DNA from: Raffaelea ambrosiae | Lineage: Eukaryota; Ascomycota; Sordariomycetes; Ophiostomatales; Ophiostomataceae | Direction: 5' to 3' | DNA length: 64,000 nt | NCBI GenBank assembly: GCA_002778195.1 | Contig: PCDI01000006.1 | Location: 163,021-227,020, forward strand | Part shown: positions 14,006-25,149 of the stretch, one piece after another | How the letters are laid out: each line of letters begins with the position of its first letter | Numbering within the stretch: position 1 is the stretch's first letter | Notes under the pieces: model-generated | What the model was told of the DNA's origin: nothing | Database searches by the model: none | What the model saw: the letters and a program-made list of their open reading frames with translations, nothing else | Program-made: the position numbers and the translations under genes

Positions 14006-14483
14006 ATGTTGCCTACGCGGTGTCTGCTTAAGCGGTCGGTCTGGAAAGGTAGGCTGTGCGTCTTTTTGGTCCCTAAGATAGGAAAATCTCGTGCTAACTA
14101 CTGCTATGCCAGGCCCAAACATTGTGCCGTACGATACGCCCTTCCAGTTCCACTGGATTGTTGCCAGCTCGAGAGACTAACTCAGTGCCTTCGCTGTATT
14201 ACATAGGCTTCCTATTGTGCGCCCCGAGGCCGGCAAGAAGATTTTACCCATTCGCACGCAGGCCCGGTCTGCAACAATTCTGCCCAACTTCGTCGGACTC
14301 AAGTTCCAGGTCTACAATGGCAAGGTTTACCACGACGTGACTGTCACAGAAGAGATGGTCGGCCACAAGCTGGGAGAGTTTTCCCCGTAAGTGCTTTTGT
14401 TCTCTGTCCTTCACAGGTCGAATATACACGCGCTAACATTCTGTAGAACTCGAAAACCGTTCATCTACACACGGGCATCGTAA
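14006..14483 (+). CDS. RSM19: Mitochondrial small-subunit ribosomal protein uS19m
   Basis: Four small exons (14006-14048, 14113-14128, 14207-14386, 14447-14483) encode 91 residues. The 16-base second exon is needed to keep GPNIVP in frame. The S19 family features are unmistakable: [61 protein letters not shown]. The protein sits in the head of the mitochondrial 30S-like subunit and contacts the decoding region. The second half of the gene is conventional, but the micro-exon makes it easy to miss by simple reading-frame search. A second ATG upstream (13946) lies in another frame. Confidence 0.93.
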
Positions 14484-14709
14484 ACATCGGGGTGATACGG
14501 TTGATCCAAGAATCGAAAGCTAGAGACCTGATTGCGTACCTATGCAGGACCTCAATGTACAATATACACACAAACGCATGGAAATGCAAAATAAAATAAA
14601 AATTGTATAAAAACGCCATTCCTGAATCCGGAAACGTTGCCAAACTCCCACAAACGCCACCGTGTATGTAGACCTGCACTTGCTCATGCGTGCCTTATCG
14701 CAGCCGCCT

Positions 14710-15355
14710 TCAACGGTAGAACTCGCCCCTCTTTACATTGACACCATACTCCCCAACTGCCATACCCAGATCTTCCATCGTCAGAACCGTACGGTTCTGG
14801 CTGCTTCCCTGGCCGCCACCTCCGTAGCCGGGGCGCTGGATTCCGAGCGCGCCACCACGGCCTTGATCCTTGGCGCCAGGCTGGTTGCCCTGCTGACCAG
14901 CAATAGGAAAACCGGCGGCAGCGCCCAGGTTTCCCATAGGGTTATTTGCATTGGTGTTGCTTGCGCGCACGCGGCTGTACTGATAAGCATCGGCAGCAAT
15001 ATCGGCGACGAACTTTTGCGTCGCGAGGGCGAGGAGGCGGCTAAGGCGCTGGTCAGTTTGCGGTGGAGGGGGGAGGCCGGCCTTGGTCATGTAGTAGTTG
15101 GTGACCGCATCGGGAATCTAAACAGGTCAGTTTCCACTCATGAGAAACTTCCGAAAATACAAGAACATGGAGGGCACATACGATAGGCGCGTATTCATCC
15201 ATTTTGTTCAAGAAGTCCTTCAGCGAAATGTCTTTCGGTGTGGTCGCAGCTCCGACAGCGAAAGACGCTGTTTGGTGGGGAACAGTGGCCTCTGAGCGAG
15301 AGCCATTGGGCTGGCTCTCTTCGTTGCCGCGTTCTGCGGGTGGATTGGTCGCCAT
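14710..15355 (-). CDS. TAF10: TAF10, TFIID and SAGA subunit
   Basis: Two exons (15355-15182, 15117-14710; GTATGT donor) give 193 residues. After a disordered N-terminus the histone-fold region reads [33 protein letters not shown], then [26 protein letters not shown], the TAF10 signature. A Gly/Asn-rich insert ([12 protein letters not shown]) and a C-terminal helix ([19 protein letters not shown]) complete the fold. The protein dimerises with TAF3/TAF8 in TFIID and with SPT7 in SAGA. It is the second SAGA component in this window after ADA2. Confidence 0.94.
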
Positions 15356-16186
15356 ATTGATACTGATGCGTGAGGTCTGCGGTCAATGTAAGTGGCTTGT
15401 GATCCTGTGGATATTTTGAGAATTGGTGTAGACTCTGATGAGGATACAGGCTATGGTCATGTGATTGGATTACTAATTTCTTCCCAGACCCGGTGGTTAC
15501 AGCAACTTGTAATAACCAACCACTCACTGTGTTGAGAACAAAAGATGAAAAGATTAATAAAATAGAATAAATTTATTCCTCTAATAGTGCCCCATTTCTA
15601 TTGAGCAATATAATATCCAAATTGGCCGGTACGGTGAACAGCGTGGCCTAAAATATAACCACGGAAGAGACAATACCGGTGATGGAGTCGGCCCCTAGCA
15701 TTTGTGGGTGCGCCCTCGTCATGCTGCTTTATCCAGGAAACTACCTCCTGGTCCTTGAAACACAACTGTTATGATAGCATTGACGTATAATAGTTGCGGA
15801 GAAGGTACGCTGATCTAAGTTCAACCGGGGTTCCGTTTCTAGATCATGTATTAGTTTCCATTTTGGGTGTACTCGTACACTCTTTCCTCTGTAAAGATCC
15901 GCTACAACTTCTCCACTATAAACGAATTATGCCAAGTAGGCTCATTTCAAAATTTACTCCTGTATGTATACTTGTACGTCTCGTGGTCTAGTTGTGAATG
16001 CTGGTCTTGTCTGCTCTTCCTTTCTGGGCCCTCGTCCTGTTTGACCGGGGCGGAGCAAACGTTTCCGCCGCGACACAGCTTCTCTAAATAAGAAGTTATG
16101 TAGTCCGTGAAAGTCACATTGATTTCGAGCTCAGTTTCCCTTGATCGCAATTCTGAGAATGTGTAGTTGCGATAATACCAAGCACC
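15356..16186. other. AT-rich intergenic region
   Basis: 830 bp between the divergent TAF10 and GH5 genes. Rich in A/T around 15540-15640 and without a supported gene. The right part should hold the endoglucanase promoter; no convincing TATA box was found. Confidence 0.5.
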
Positions 16187-17560
16187 ATGAGGTTCTTTGA
16201 AATTCTTCTTAGCGCGGCCACCATCGCCTCGGTGTTGTCAGCACCAACTACCGACTCATTGAGTCCAATTATCATGCAAAAACGGAAGGGACAGTTTCAA
16301 TTCACTGGCATCAATGAGTCTGGAGCTGAGTTTGGCAACAAAAACTTGCCCGGCCAGAAGGACAAGGACTGGACCTGGCCGGTGCATTCAACCATTGATG
16401 TAAGTCTGCTAACAGCTCCATCCCTGGACCTGACGTTAATGAGAAAACCCAGACTATGATTGGAAAAGGGTTCAATACTTTTCGTATCCCCGTTATGATG
16501 TAAGAGCTTTTCGCAGGTTCATAAACATGTATAGGCATATTTCCTCTCCTGACACCATCAGGGAACGTGTCATTCCTACGCAAATGACTGGAACCATCAA
16601 CAACACTTACTTCCAAGGTCTTGAAGACGTAAGATACCATATAAAACCAAGGGCTCCTGATATCTCTGTTGACTAACATATAAGCAGCTTGTCACTTATG
16701 TGACCGGGAAGTGAGTTGGCGAAACTGAAAGCTTTAAAACACTTTCATTACTGACCTGTCGCCAGGGGAGCATATGCGATTGTCGACCCTCATAACTTTG
16801 GTAGGTACCTTATCTTACGGCGTGCTATTATCTATGCCGTTCTGTTTTATATAACAATTATTCAGGTCGTTACTATGACAAAATTATCACGGATACCGCT
16901 GGCTTCAAGGCTTGGTGGCAGACGGTTGCTGCCAAGTTCAAGAACAACGGCAAAGTCATCTTCGACACCAACAATGAGTACCATGACATGGACAACACTC
17001 TCGTGGCACAGCTTAACCAGGCTGCCATTGATGGCATTCGTGCTTCTGGTGCCGTAACCCAGTACATTTTTGCTGAAGGCAATTCATGGTCTGGTGCATG
17101 GCACTGGGTAAGACCTCTTGATGCCTGCGTTTTTGTTCAGGAATGTGTTCTAATATCAAATTAGACCTCGAGCGGTACTGCTACCGAAATGGCCACTCTG
17201 ACCGACCCGTCCGACAAGCTCATCTATGAGATGCACCAGTACCTTGACTCTGATGGTTCTGGGACCGCAACTACTTGTGTGAGTGCCACAATTGGCAAGG
17301 AGCGTATTACTGATGCCACAAACTGGCTCAAGACGAACAACAAGAAGGGCATTATTGGCGAGACAGCTGGAGGAGCCAATGACCAGTGCATCTCTGCTCT
17401 ATCTGGAATGTTCAGCTACATGGAAGACAACTCTGATGTCTGGACTGGGTGGCTCTGGTGGGGAGGTGGTCCCTGGTGGGGAGATTACATGTATGGAATG
17501 GAGCCCCCAAGCGGTACAGCATATACGGGTGTGCTGCCCAGCATCACACAGTTTATTTGA
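16187..17560 (+). CDS. Secreted GH5 endo-beta-1,4-glucanase (subfamily-5 type)
   Basis: Seven exons (16187-16399, 16453-16499, 16562-16628, 16688-16710, 16766-16800, 16866-17107, 17165-17560) join in phase to 340 residues. Four of the exons are under 70 bases. The protein has a signal peptide ([19 protein letters not shown]), then the GH5 barrel: [43 protein letters not shown] (the acid/base Glu follows Asn-Asn), [14 protein letters not shown], and IIGETAGG with the nucleophile Glu. This order is that of fungal endoglucanase II-type enzymes. No cellulose-binding module precedes the catalytic domain. It would cut cellulose or mixed glucans outside the cell. Confidence 0.95.
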
Positions 17561-17720
17561 ACCGTTCTTCGTTTCTAGATCAAGAAACGGCCTTGTGTAA
17601 ATTGGACGGCCGTTTTAAGATATTTAGTTGATGTGCTAGTACAGTACAATACCGCACAATTAAGGGGGGAAAAATGGTTACATGACCCTCTTCGAAATTC
17701 GACTTCACTCCAGTATTGTA

Positions 17721-19073
17721 TTATGGCCAAAGGGCATCATACATGAACATCCAATCGTCCCAATAGCCTGTGTAGTTACCAACCAAGTAACTTCGACCGT
17801 CACCCTCCCCTCCAACCCTCCAGGGCCTCGTGTATATGCCGTCCGCCCAGAGATGGCGCTTGGCAGCGATAGTCATGCTAAAGGAGCTAGGACTTACGCC
17901 CACGAAAAAATTGCAGTTGAGCAGTACAATGAAATCCACCAGGGCTTGTTGATCCCAGGTCAAGTTTTTCAACCTCTGCAGCTGCTCGGGCGCGTCCTCC
18001 AGAAGTTGTTGTTTCGAGAATATTCCAATGTTTTTGTCGAAAACTGTCGCTTTCTGGATCAGTCTGGTGGCTTCAGTCTGGTTTCCTGTTGCTAGATAAA
18101 TCGTCGACATATTTTTCTGTACAAGTCTCTGGATGTATGCTTCAGATTGTGTCTCGAATGTTGGCCAGAAGCTCAACGCGTCGTTCTCGGTACGCAGATG
18201 GACTCCGGCGAAGCGATCGACTGCCTCGCTGGACTTGGCGACCTTGCGCACGGCAATGGTAACATTTCCACCTATATCCAAGATATCACGCCGGAATTTC
18301 AGCAAGCCGCCGAAAGTGTTGGCGAACTCTGGCCCGTCTTTCCACACAGGGTATTCCCACTGCACTCCCCAGGTGAACTGGACAAGACGAGGGTGGTCGT
18401 AGCTCACAGCAGACAGATTGTAGGTTTGCGCAGTCCGTTCTATCCAATCATTGAATGCGAGGCCGAAAACATCAGCATGCCTGTTCAGATCTCTGTAGTC
18501 ACATCCGGCTCGTCCCCCAAAGAGTTTGGGTGTGATCTTTTCGGCCTGTTTGACGCTTAGGTTGGGAACCTGGCCAACTGAGTCATATATTCTCATCTGT
18601 GGACACGCGAGTTGCAAACCATCCCGAAAATGATCTGTATCAAAAAAATAGTCCATAGGTCGGTACCCGGCAAATAATTCTGCAAGATTCTGTGTGGATC
18701 GGGTTTCGATCTGTGGAAGAATCAAGCCAGTTGCACCAGCATGGATAGCATACCGGATGCAAGTGAGAATGTAGTTTCGTATATTGCCGATTCCTCCAGA
18801 GTTGTTGTCGCACTGAAAAACCACGCCCGGTGTCCACGTCGTCTCTCTGCAGACACGAGCAAGTGGCCAGGCGATAAACGTCGCGTCTGGCCCGGAAAGG
18901 TCCACTTCGTGGGAAGTCTTCTCCTTTGCCCTGGCGACATTTTCAAATATGGTGTGCGGTTGCCGATACAGGACATGGGAGGTCACAATAAAACACAAGA
19001 GAAAGGCAAACACAGCGCCGTAAATGAATTTGGCAGAGCCATGAGAAAAGCTTGGCAGGAGGACTGTGTGCAT
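17721..19073 (-). CDS. Type II membrane O-fucosyltransferase-like protein
   Basis: A single 450-residue exon. One N-terminal membrane anchor (about 15-35, YGAVFAFLLCFIVTSHVLY) precedes a lumenal domain with a Cys-containing CDNNSGGIGNIRNYIL segment, where the Gly-Gly-x-x-N-x-R loop resembles the GDP-fucose O-fucosyltransferase family. Further on come FAGVHLRTENDALSF, an R-containing nucleotide-sugar contact, and SPSSFSMTIA near the C-terminus. Several N-glycosylation sites fit a Golgi location. The donor sugar cannot be decided: fungi keep many unassigned members of this fold. The gene is head-to-head with RRB1 across 563 bp, which contains a run of 17 G at 19444-19460. Confidence 0.72.
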   Translation of the reverse strand: MHTVLLPSFSHGSAKFIYGAVFAFLLCFIVTSHVLYRQPHTIFENVARAKEKTSHEVDLSGPDATFIAWPLARVCRETTWTPGVVFQCDNNSGGIGNIRNYILTCIRYAIHAGATGLILPQIETRSTQNLAELFAGYRPMDYFFDTDHFRDGLQLACPQMRIYDSVGQVPNLSVKQAEKITPKLFGGRAGCDYRDLNRHADVFGLAFNDWIERTAQTYNLSAVSYDHPRLVQFTWGVQWEYPVWKDGPEFANTFGGLLKFRRDILDIGGNVTIAVRKVAKSSEAVDRFAGVHLRTENDALSFWPTFETQSEAYIQRLVQKNMSTIYLATGNQTEATRLIQKATVFDKNIGIFSKQQLLEDAPEQLQRLKNLTWDQQALVDFIVLLNCNFFVGVSPSSFSMTIAAKRHLWADGIYTRPWRVGGEGDGRSYLVGNYTGYWDDWMFMYDALWP

Positions 19074-19636
19074 GGTTGTGTTCAGGGGGGGCAGTCCGCT
19101 AATGGGTAAGGCCAGGCGCCGAGATTTTCAAGATTGCGCGAAAAACATCGTAAGGATTTCGAGCTCATTCGCAGCCTTGTATATAGAGAAAGCGAGTGTC
19201 AGAAGGATGGAAACCACAAGCGCCCGGCCCCGGCTCTTTTGTAGAAAAAAAAATGAACGTTGATGCTGTTACAATATTAATCCATTTAGGGGTGAATGGC
19301 AAATGGTCCCAATATAAAGCTTAAAGCCTTATGGACCGAGACATGTAGATTCACGTGGATGGGGGCGTTAACACTGAAATAATCCCTAACCTAATCAATC
19401 CATAATCCCTAATTTCCTAGCTGCGCTGTGGCTTTCTTTTTTTGGGGGGGGGGGGGGGGGCTCCAGAGGTGTCTTAAAAAAAGTCGCGGCTTTGGCGGGG
19501 CAGGTGGGACACGATAAAAAAGTTTATCTTGGTTATCGATAACAAAAAATTTGTGTCTTCATAGCACCGTTCTCTTCCTTTTACTTTTTGCTTTTGTGTT
19601 TCTATTCGTCTGTTCAATTTGCCCTCCAAGATAAAT

Positions 19637-21185
19637 ATGTCGAAACGCGCAGCTGACAACGAGGAGGGTGGCGCCCCACTGAAGGGGGGTGATCGACCCA
19701 TGGAAATCGATGTCAAAAATGATATGGGCGAGTTTGAAGACGAGTTCGAAGACGAGTTCAGCGACGACGAAATCATCGAGGCGGGCGTCGACGGGCGTCC
19801 TGACGCCGAGAGAGAAGCCGAGGAAAAAGCCGGTAAGTTGTCTTTGGGCACATATGGACATTGGTTCGCATGCTCAAACTGTCTGGATAGGCGCAATGGA
19901 CGTGGATATGGCTCCGGAGACTTTCATCGTCGGCCGCACGAAACTCGAACCCGGGCAAGTGCTGTCCCCAGACCCGAGTGCCTACGACATGCTACACAAC
20001 CTGAGCACCCCCTGGCCGTGTCTTTCTTTTGATATCGTGCACGACGGACTCGGGGACAGCCGCAGGACCTACCCTGCAACCATGTACACGGTTGCTGGCA
20101 CACAGGCGCAGCAGAGCAAGGGCAACGAGAACGAGATCATGATTCTGAAGTTCAGCGGACTCGGGAAGATGCAGCAAGATGATGCGGCTTCGGAATCAAG
20201 CGATGACGATGAGGACGACGATGCGGAAGAGAGCGATCCTATTCTAGAGTCGAAGAGTATTCCATTGAAGTCAACAACGAACCGCATCCGGGTTCACCAA
20301 GTCCCCTCGCAAGACGGATCGAAGCCGCCAATCACCCTCGCTGCCACCATGACCGAGTCTTCCTGCGTCTTTATTCACGACATCACTCCCCACCTTACCT
20401 CTTTCGATACCCCTGGAACGATCGTCACCCCGCAACAGAACAAACCCGTTTCGACCATCCGAGTCCACATGTCAGAGGGCTATGCTCTTGACTGGTCACC
20501 TCTTCACCCTGCCGGAAAGCTTCTCACTGGCGACAATGACGGCAGAATCTACGTCACGACGCGGACAGACGGCGGTGGCTTTGCCACGGATACCAGGGCA
20601 CTTCAGGGACACACTAGCAGCGTAGAAGAACTCCAATGGAGTCCGTCTGAAGCCTCAGTGTTTGCCTCCGCATCCAGTGACGGCACCATCCGCATTTGGG
20701 ATGTGCGCAGCAAGAGCAGAAAGCCAGCCATCACTGTGCAGGCCAGCACTGCTGACGTTAACGTGATGAGCTGGTCGCGACAGACAACTCATTTGCTGGC
20801 CTCTGGCGATGACAACGGTGTCTGGGGCGTCTGGGACTTGCGTCAGTGGAAGCCGACGGCTAACGGCACCGAGGCCACGAAAGCAAGCCCGATTGCTAGC
20901 TTCGACTACCACAAGGAGCAGATTACGAGCATTGAGTGGCACCCAACGGACGATAGTATTGTGGCTGTTGCGGCAGGTGACAACACGGCAACTCTCTGGG
21001 ATTTGGCTGTTGAGCTGGATGACGAGGAAAGCAAAGATACCGCTGGCGTGCAAGACGTGCCGCCGCAGCTGCTATTTGTGCACTACCACTCGAATGTGAA
21101 GGAAGTGCACTGGCACCCCCAGATTCCGGGTGCCCTCGTTGCCACTGGTGATGAGTTTAGTGTCTTCAAAACCATCAGTGTATAG
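19637..21185 (+). CDS. RRB1: RRB1/GRWD1 WD-repeat ribosome-assembly protein
   Basis: Two exons (19637-19832, 19891-21185) encode 496 residues. The acidic N-terminus (FEDEFEDEFSDDE) is followed by a histone-binding-protein-like N-terminal helix region (STPWPCLSFD) as in CAF1C_H4-bd proteins. A seven-bladed WD40 propeller follows, with repeats ending in GTIRIWDVRS, NGVWGVWDLRQW and NTATLWDLA. An acidic loop (SSDDDEDDDAEESD) sits before the repeats. In yeast Rrb1 chaperones ribosomal protein L3 into the nucleolus and is essential. The ATG in an AAATATG context is the first in frame. Confidence 0.93.
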
Positions 21186-21498
21186 TTAGTTGGGTTGCAT
21201 TGCAATTGTTGTTTTGCTTTTTTGCTTTTTTTTTGCTTTTTTCTTGTCAGGGCATGGTCGAACTGGATCGGTGTGACGCATGCTTTTGACACGGGTTTTA
21301 TTGTGGTTTCTATCGTTGGGGTTAGCTTTCAGTAAGCAGTGGCGCCATTAGAGTCGGGATCTAAAAGTGAAATTTATTATTTGACAGTCAGTTGACAGTT
21401 ACTCAACAGATTGTGATTCCTCGAAACCTGCACCAGTGAATGCCTGTATCCGTGTCCAAAACACCATTAGTGGGCGATGACATGCTTGCTTGTAGGTG

Positions 21499-21506
21499 TA
21501 TAAATA
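21499..21506 (+). promoter_or_regulatory. TATA box
   Basis: TATAAATA, 80-106 bp before the two candidate ATGs of a small gene. One of the few clear TATA boxes in the window. Confidence 0.4.
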
Positions 21507-21611
21507 CTAGGGACATTTTGCTCTGTCCTGGCGATTTTAGGAGATTACACGAATCGCGATATCGCCTTTTTTAGCATTTCTATTTATGACTCTGCTCGCC
21601 CTGTTGGCAAC

Positions 21612-21848
21612 ATGCAAAAGGTCGTCTACCCTGCACCAGTGCCTCTCGTGGCTAACATTCCTCAGCACACAACTGTTCTGGTCCAGCCGCAGTCGGCCTA
21701 TTTCTCTCCCAATTCAACATGTTGCTGGCTGCATCGACGGACGGGTGAGATCATGTGGCTACCGCCTCCGCCTCAACGCCGTCCTGGCCAATGGGTGCAA
21801 TGGTCAGATGGGACTGTTACGTGGTTGTCGCCCCCGGTAGAGTTTTAG
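21612..21848 (+). CDS. Possible small Pro/Trp-rich protein
   Basis: A 78-residue frame (MQKVVYPAPVPLVANIP..., ending TVTWLSPPVEF) sits downstream of a TATA box. The C-terminal part repeats a theme: GEIMWLPPPPQRRPGQW followed by VQWSDGTVTWLSPP. Such a Trp-plus-polyproline repeat is unlikely to be random. The ATG has an A at -3. An earlier ATG at 21586 opens a different frame of 84 codons (MTLLALLATCKRS...), which is less protein-like. No family is recognised. Confidence 0.4.
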   Translation: MQKVVYPAPVPLVANIPQHTTVLVQPQSAYFSPNSTCCWLHRRTGEIMWLPPPPQRRPGQWVQWSDGTVTWLSPPVEF

Positions 21849-21898
21849 GCTAGTGCAAGCTTCCAAATTACATGTCAATAGGGCGAAACACTTTTGTT

Positions 21899-22915
21899 TT
21901 ACCATAGTTGAACATACTCTGCAAACTGTGCAAGTGCGTTGTACACCGTTCTTACGGCACTCGACGGCCCCGGACCACCTTTGCCCCATTTGAAACAGTC
22001 GGCCCCAGTACAGGCCAAATCAAACCAAGCGGCAGTGACGGCTTCCTGCACCGGAATGTTGTGCGGAACACCGGCAGCACTGTAAGCCTCAAACCAGTCA
22101 TTGGGGCCGTAAACATATTTTGTCCAACCACTTAAAGGCGTGTTTGGGGTTGTCGAAGTGGGCTTCTCATCATAATGGAAGACCGCGTTCCATTCCTTGA
22201 CTTCTTCTTTGAAGCAGTTGTAGTTGAGAACCTCGTCATTCGTGCCGTGGAAGATTTGCATTTTCGGACGCCAACCTGTGTATTCTGGATACGCTGCAGT
22301 CACCATGGCCGCCCACTCTGCACCTGTTTTTTGTGTTCTGCCCTCGGCGCAGTCGTCGTTCCAGTAGCCGTAGACACCGGAGTTGTTGTTGGGAGCCTTG
22401 AAGCAGCCGAATGGGACTCCCGAATATGCCGATCCGGCCGCAAACACGTCCGGGTAAGCACCCAGAAGATTGCTGGTCATCATGGCCCCGGACGAAACTC
22501 CCGTGACGAAAACGCGGCTCGCGTCTGCGTCGTACTTGTTGAGCGTCCAGTTGACCATGCTCACTATTCCCAGGCTGTCACCGCTACCCATATGAGTGAG
22601 AGTTTCTTTCGAGGAGACATCCCAGCACTTGTCGGCGTTGGGCGAGTCTGGGTATATGACGATGTAGCCGTACTTGCTGGCCAGTGTGGCAAACTGGGAC
22701 CCTGTGTAAGCGGCATTCGCAGTGCCGTGGCACCAGTGTGGGTTGACGAGAATGGGAGCCTTGGATGGCAGCTTGTTGGGGACGTAAATGTAGAATCCAA
22801 CATCTGTAGGGTTGTTCTCAAGTTTGTCGTTGATTTTCTGTATGCTGCCAGCCAATATGCCCTGTATTTGCAGCACAACAGCCAGACACCGCTGCCATGT
22901 CGTTTCGGAATGCAT
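21899..22915 (-). CDS. CE1-type acetylxylan/feruloyl esterase (PHB-depolymerase fold)
   Basis: A single 338-residue exon. The catalytic Ser lies in GVSSGAMM (G-x-S-x-G). The Asp and His candidates are in IFHGTNDEVLN and AAGVPHNIPV, in the usual order. Other family motifs are VNPHWCHGTANAAY, KYGYIVIYPDSPN, CWDVSSKETLTHMG and GDSLGIVSMVNWTL. This is the secreted Axe1-like esterase group that removes acetyl groups from xylan. The N-terminus (MHSETTWQRC...) is a poor signal peptide but contains a short hydrophobic stretch (CLAVVLQIQGILAGS). The true first exon may be elsewhere or the start misassigned. Confidence 0.85.
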   Translation of the reverse strand: MHSETTWQRCLAVVLQIQGILAGSIQKINDKLENNPTDVGFYIYVPNKLPSKAPILVNPHWCHGTANAAYTGSQFATLASKYGYIVIYPDSPNADKCWDVSSKETLTHMGSGDSLGIVSMVNWTLNKYDADASRVFVTGVSSGAMMTSNLLGAYPDVFAAGSAYSGVPFGCFKAPNNNSGVYGYWNDDCAEGRTQKTGAEWAAMVTAAYPEYTGWRPKMQIFHGTNDEVLNYNCFKEEVKEWNAVFHYDEKPTSTTPNTPLSGWTKYVYGPNDWFEAYSAAGVPHNIPVQEAVTAAWFDLACTGADCFKWGKGGPGPSSAVRTVYNALAQFAEYVQLW

Positions 22916-23920
22916 TTTTGGTATTCTTTCTTGAAGTGTGCCGTGCGCACAGGGAAGCCATTTTTCTGATTACTTCGTACATGGCCACACGTAAGCATAT
23001 AACAGAATCTTCAGCGGCTTTTGCTGCTTAGTAGACGGAGTAGGCCGCTCCGTCCTCCTGAACAGGGCCAATGAACTGTAGTAAATGCGAATTTTCGCCA
23101 TCACGATTAGATTCTGCTGTACATACCGACTCATGAAACGAGAGCTGGAATTTATATGCATGCTGAACTCGTCTGACAGCCACAGCCCCCATCAAGGGCA
23201 ATGTTTGTGTGTGATGCAAGGCGGATCGTCACTGAGTATATGCCATGGAGCTTCCCAGCGCGTTTCAGCGCCGCAGACAGTGTCGCACGCACTTCATCGA
23301 TACCAGAGCAGCAGACACTCGCGCCATTGCGAAGCCAACCATGCCTCTGGAATGTTTGTCAACACAGCGAGGAGCATCTGTCTAGTTTCGCACTCTTAGA
23401 CAATAGGCGATGACTTAGTTGGAAACATCCCGTCCGTCAATTTACGCGGATCGTAGAAGGGAGTTTGTGCGTGCTGATTTAGGCGAGTCAAACCGTTGTC
23501 CCTTTTTCATCTCAATCGGAGGATCAAGAGCGACGTTTCCAGCCGTGAACGCCTCTTTCTGGTGTAGCAGTACTGCGAGCTCAGATTCGAGGTCCTGAGA
23601 CCTGGGCATGCACCTGCTCTTTCGGATGCTGATTCATTAGCGGCATTTTGAACCCCGCAGCCCGGGAAAGCTTCCCCTCTCCCAACCGCCTGCGTTGTGT
23701 CTTCTGTCTGGCATCCAAGTTACGAGTACGTTGGAGCAGCGGGTGCCGATCCTGTTGACTTGTGTAATCCGTCTCCTGTGATTCACTCTGCCAATTGCCA
23801 GCATAAGCCGCTGCGGGCAATTCCAAACTTGACCACCCAATCTGTTCTTGGTCGGCCTCCTGTCAAAGACGAGGCTGCTTGCAACGAGGTATCAAACCGA
23901 AGAGGCAATAGCGGCTGGAT

Positions 23921-24600
23921 ATGGAGAGGACATTGGAAAATGTCCAGAAGAAAGCAGGATGGTACAAGCAAATCAAACACATAAAAACAGAACTACTTGG
24001 AGTGGAACCGTGTAAGATTGTCAGATCAGATCCTAGCTGCCACCAAGGCTGTCCAGTGCACGACGCCAAATGAACCCGGTGTGATTAAGTATGGCCCTGA
24101 TGTCCCTCGGGACGATGCCGCGGATGAAGCCGTCTACATTATCGAGCAGTGAGTGCGCACAGATTCACCGGAGCCAGGTTACAAGCAAAGGCACTGACAC
24201 TAGCTGCCCAGACATGAAAGCAAGCGGAATTTTGATCCACATATGGCTTTGGATTGGGTTGAGGACTTTATTACTTTTTTGCAAGCATTGGGACGACCCA
24301 ACTGCTCGTTACGCAAAGCCTGTTCCTGATCTCAGGTTCGCCATGCCAGATGTTGGCCAGTACGCAGACCCTGATGTCGTGGCGCCGACGTACTCGTTCG
24401 ATACAGATAGTCTTGACGATGGTCTCAAACTCCCGAAGGAAACACGCGGACTACAATGAAACAGACGGGAGCCGTCGTGCATGCCGTGATCCAAGATCTG
24501 ACAGACGAAATAATTGTGATGTCGATTGTAGTATATTTACGACTCCAAGGCGCATCACAGAAGGACGCCTGTATTGTACCCGACATTAGAATAGAGTCTT
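23921..24600 (+). pseudogene. Fragmentary coding remnant, family unknown
   Basis: Several short stretches look coding but lie in different frames with no clean splice joins: MERTLENVQKKAGWYKQ..., stopping at 24071-24073; then EPGVIKYGPDVPRDDAADEA near 24080-24150; RNFDPHMALDWVEDFITFLQ near 24220-24285; and FAMPDVGQYADPDVVAP near 24340-24390. Their order and protein-like composition suggest one gene that has lost its frame, but they could also be exons of a multi-intron gene that I cannot resolve. No family is recognised. Confidence 0.3.
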
Positions 24601-25149
24601 GAGGCGCTGACGAAGAAGCTCGGCTATCTGGGCAAATAAATGATGTAACTCACCGGGATGTCCATTCGTACAAAGACTAGCTTAGATACAGCCGAAATAT
24701 ATTATGCTGCCTTTCATTGGGCCACAACGCACCGCACGTATGTAGAACTCGCTGGAAAAGTTTTGGCGTACCGCGAAGGTTGTTCTTGGATGCTGTCTCA
24801 AGACCTACATAGCCGTTGGGCCTGAATCATTAGCGTGTGGAGAAGTTTTGCTTTACAAGCACCCTGAGACGGACATCGGAATACCTTCTAACGCCATGAT
24901 AGGTTTGCAAGTTCTAAATATGAGATACTCGACCTGTAGCTTCGAAGACTAATGATTTTGTATAATTGGACCGGTTCTGTAGCTTCGGGGTATTTAGTAT
25001 CACAGTTTCCCACGGACAAGTTCTTGGGAAGTGATTTCGTCCTCTCACTAAAGCTTTAAACAACTAGCACCGATCTATCAGGAAGACCGATTGATTCCAG
25101 TATTTGACTCTCAGTATAAATTCGTTTTTTTATTCCGTATTACCGCATC
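24601..25149. other. Intergenic region, AT-rich
   Basis: No supported gene. It should contain the promoter of the AtuA-like gene. The last 50 bases before its ATG have pyrimidine-rich and TATAAATTC-like sequence at about 25115-25123, whose position is uncertain as a TATA box. Confidence 0.4.

Noticed and set aside
19441..19460. Homopolymer G tract as regulatory element
   Set aside because: Single homopolymer runs also occur at 3415-3437, 46075-46085 and 57666-57681 (C); slippage-prone or assembly-sensitive, no motif.
22175..22969. 264-codon plus-strand frame
   Set aside because: Antisense to the CE1 esterase, whose motifs fix the minus strand.
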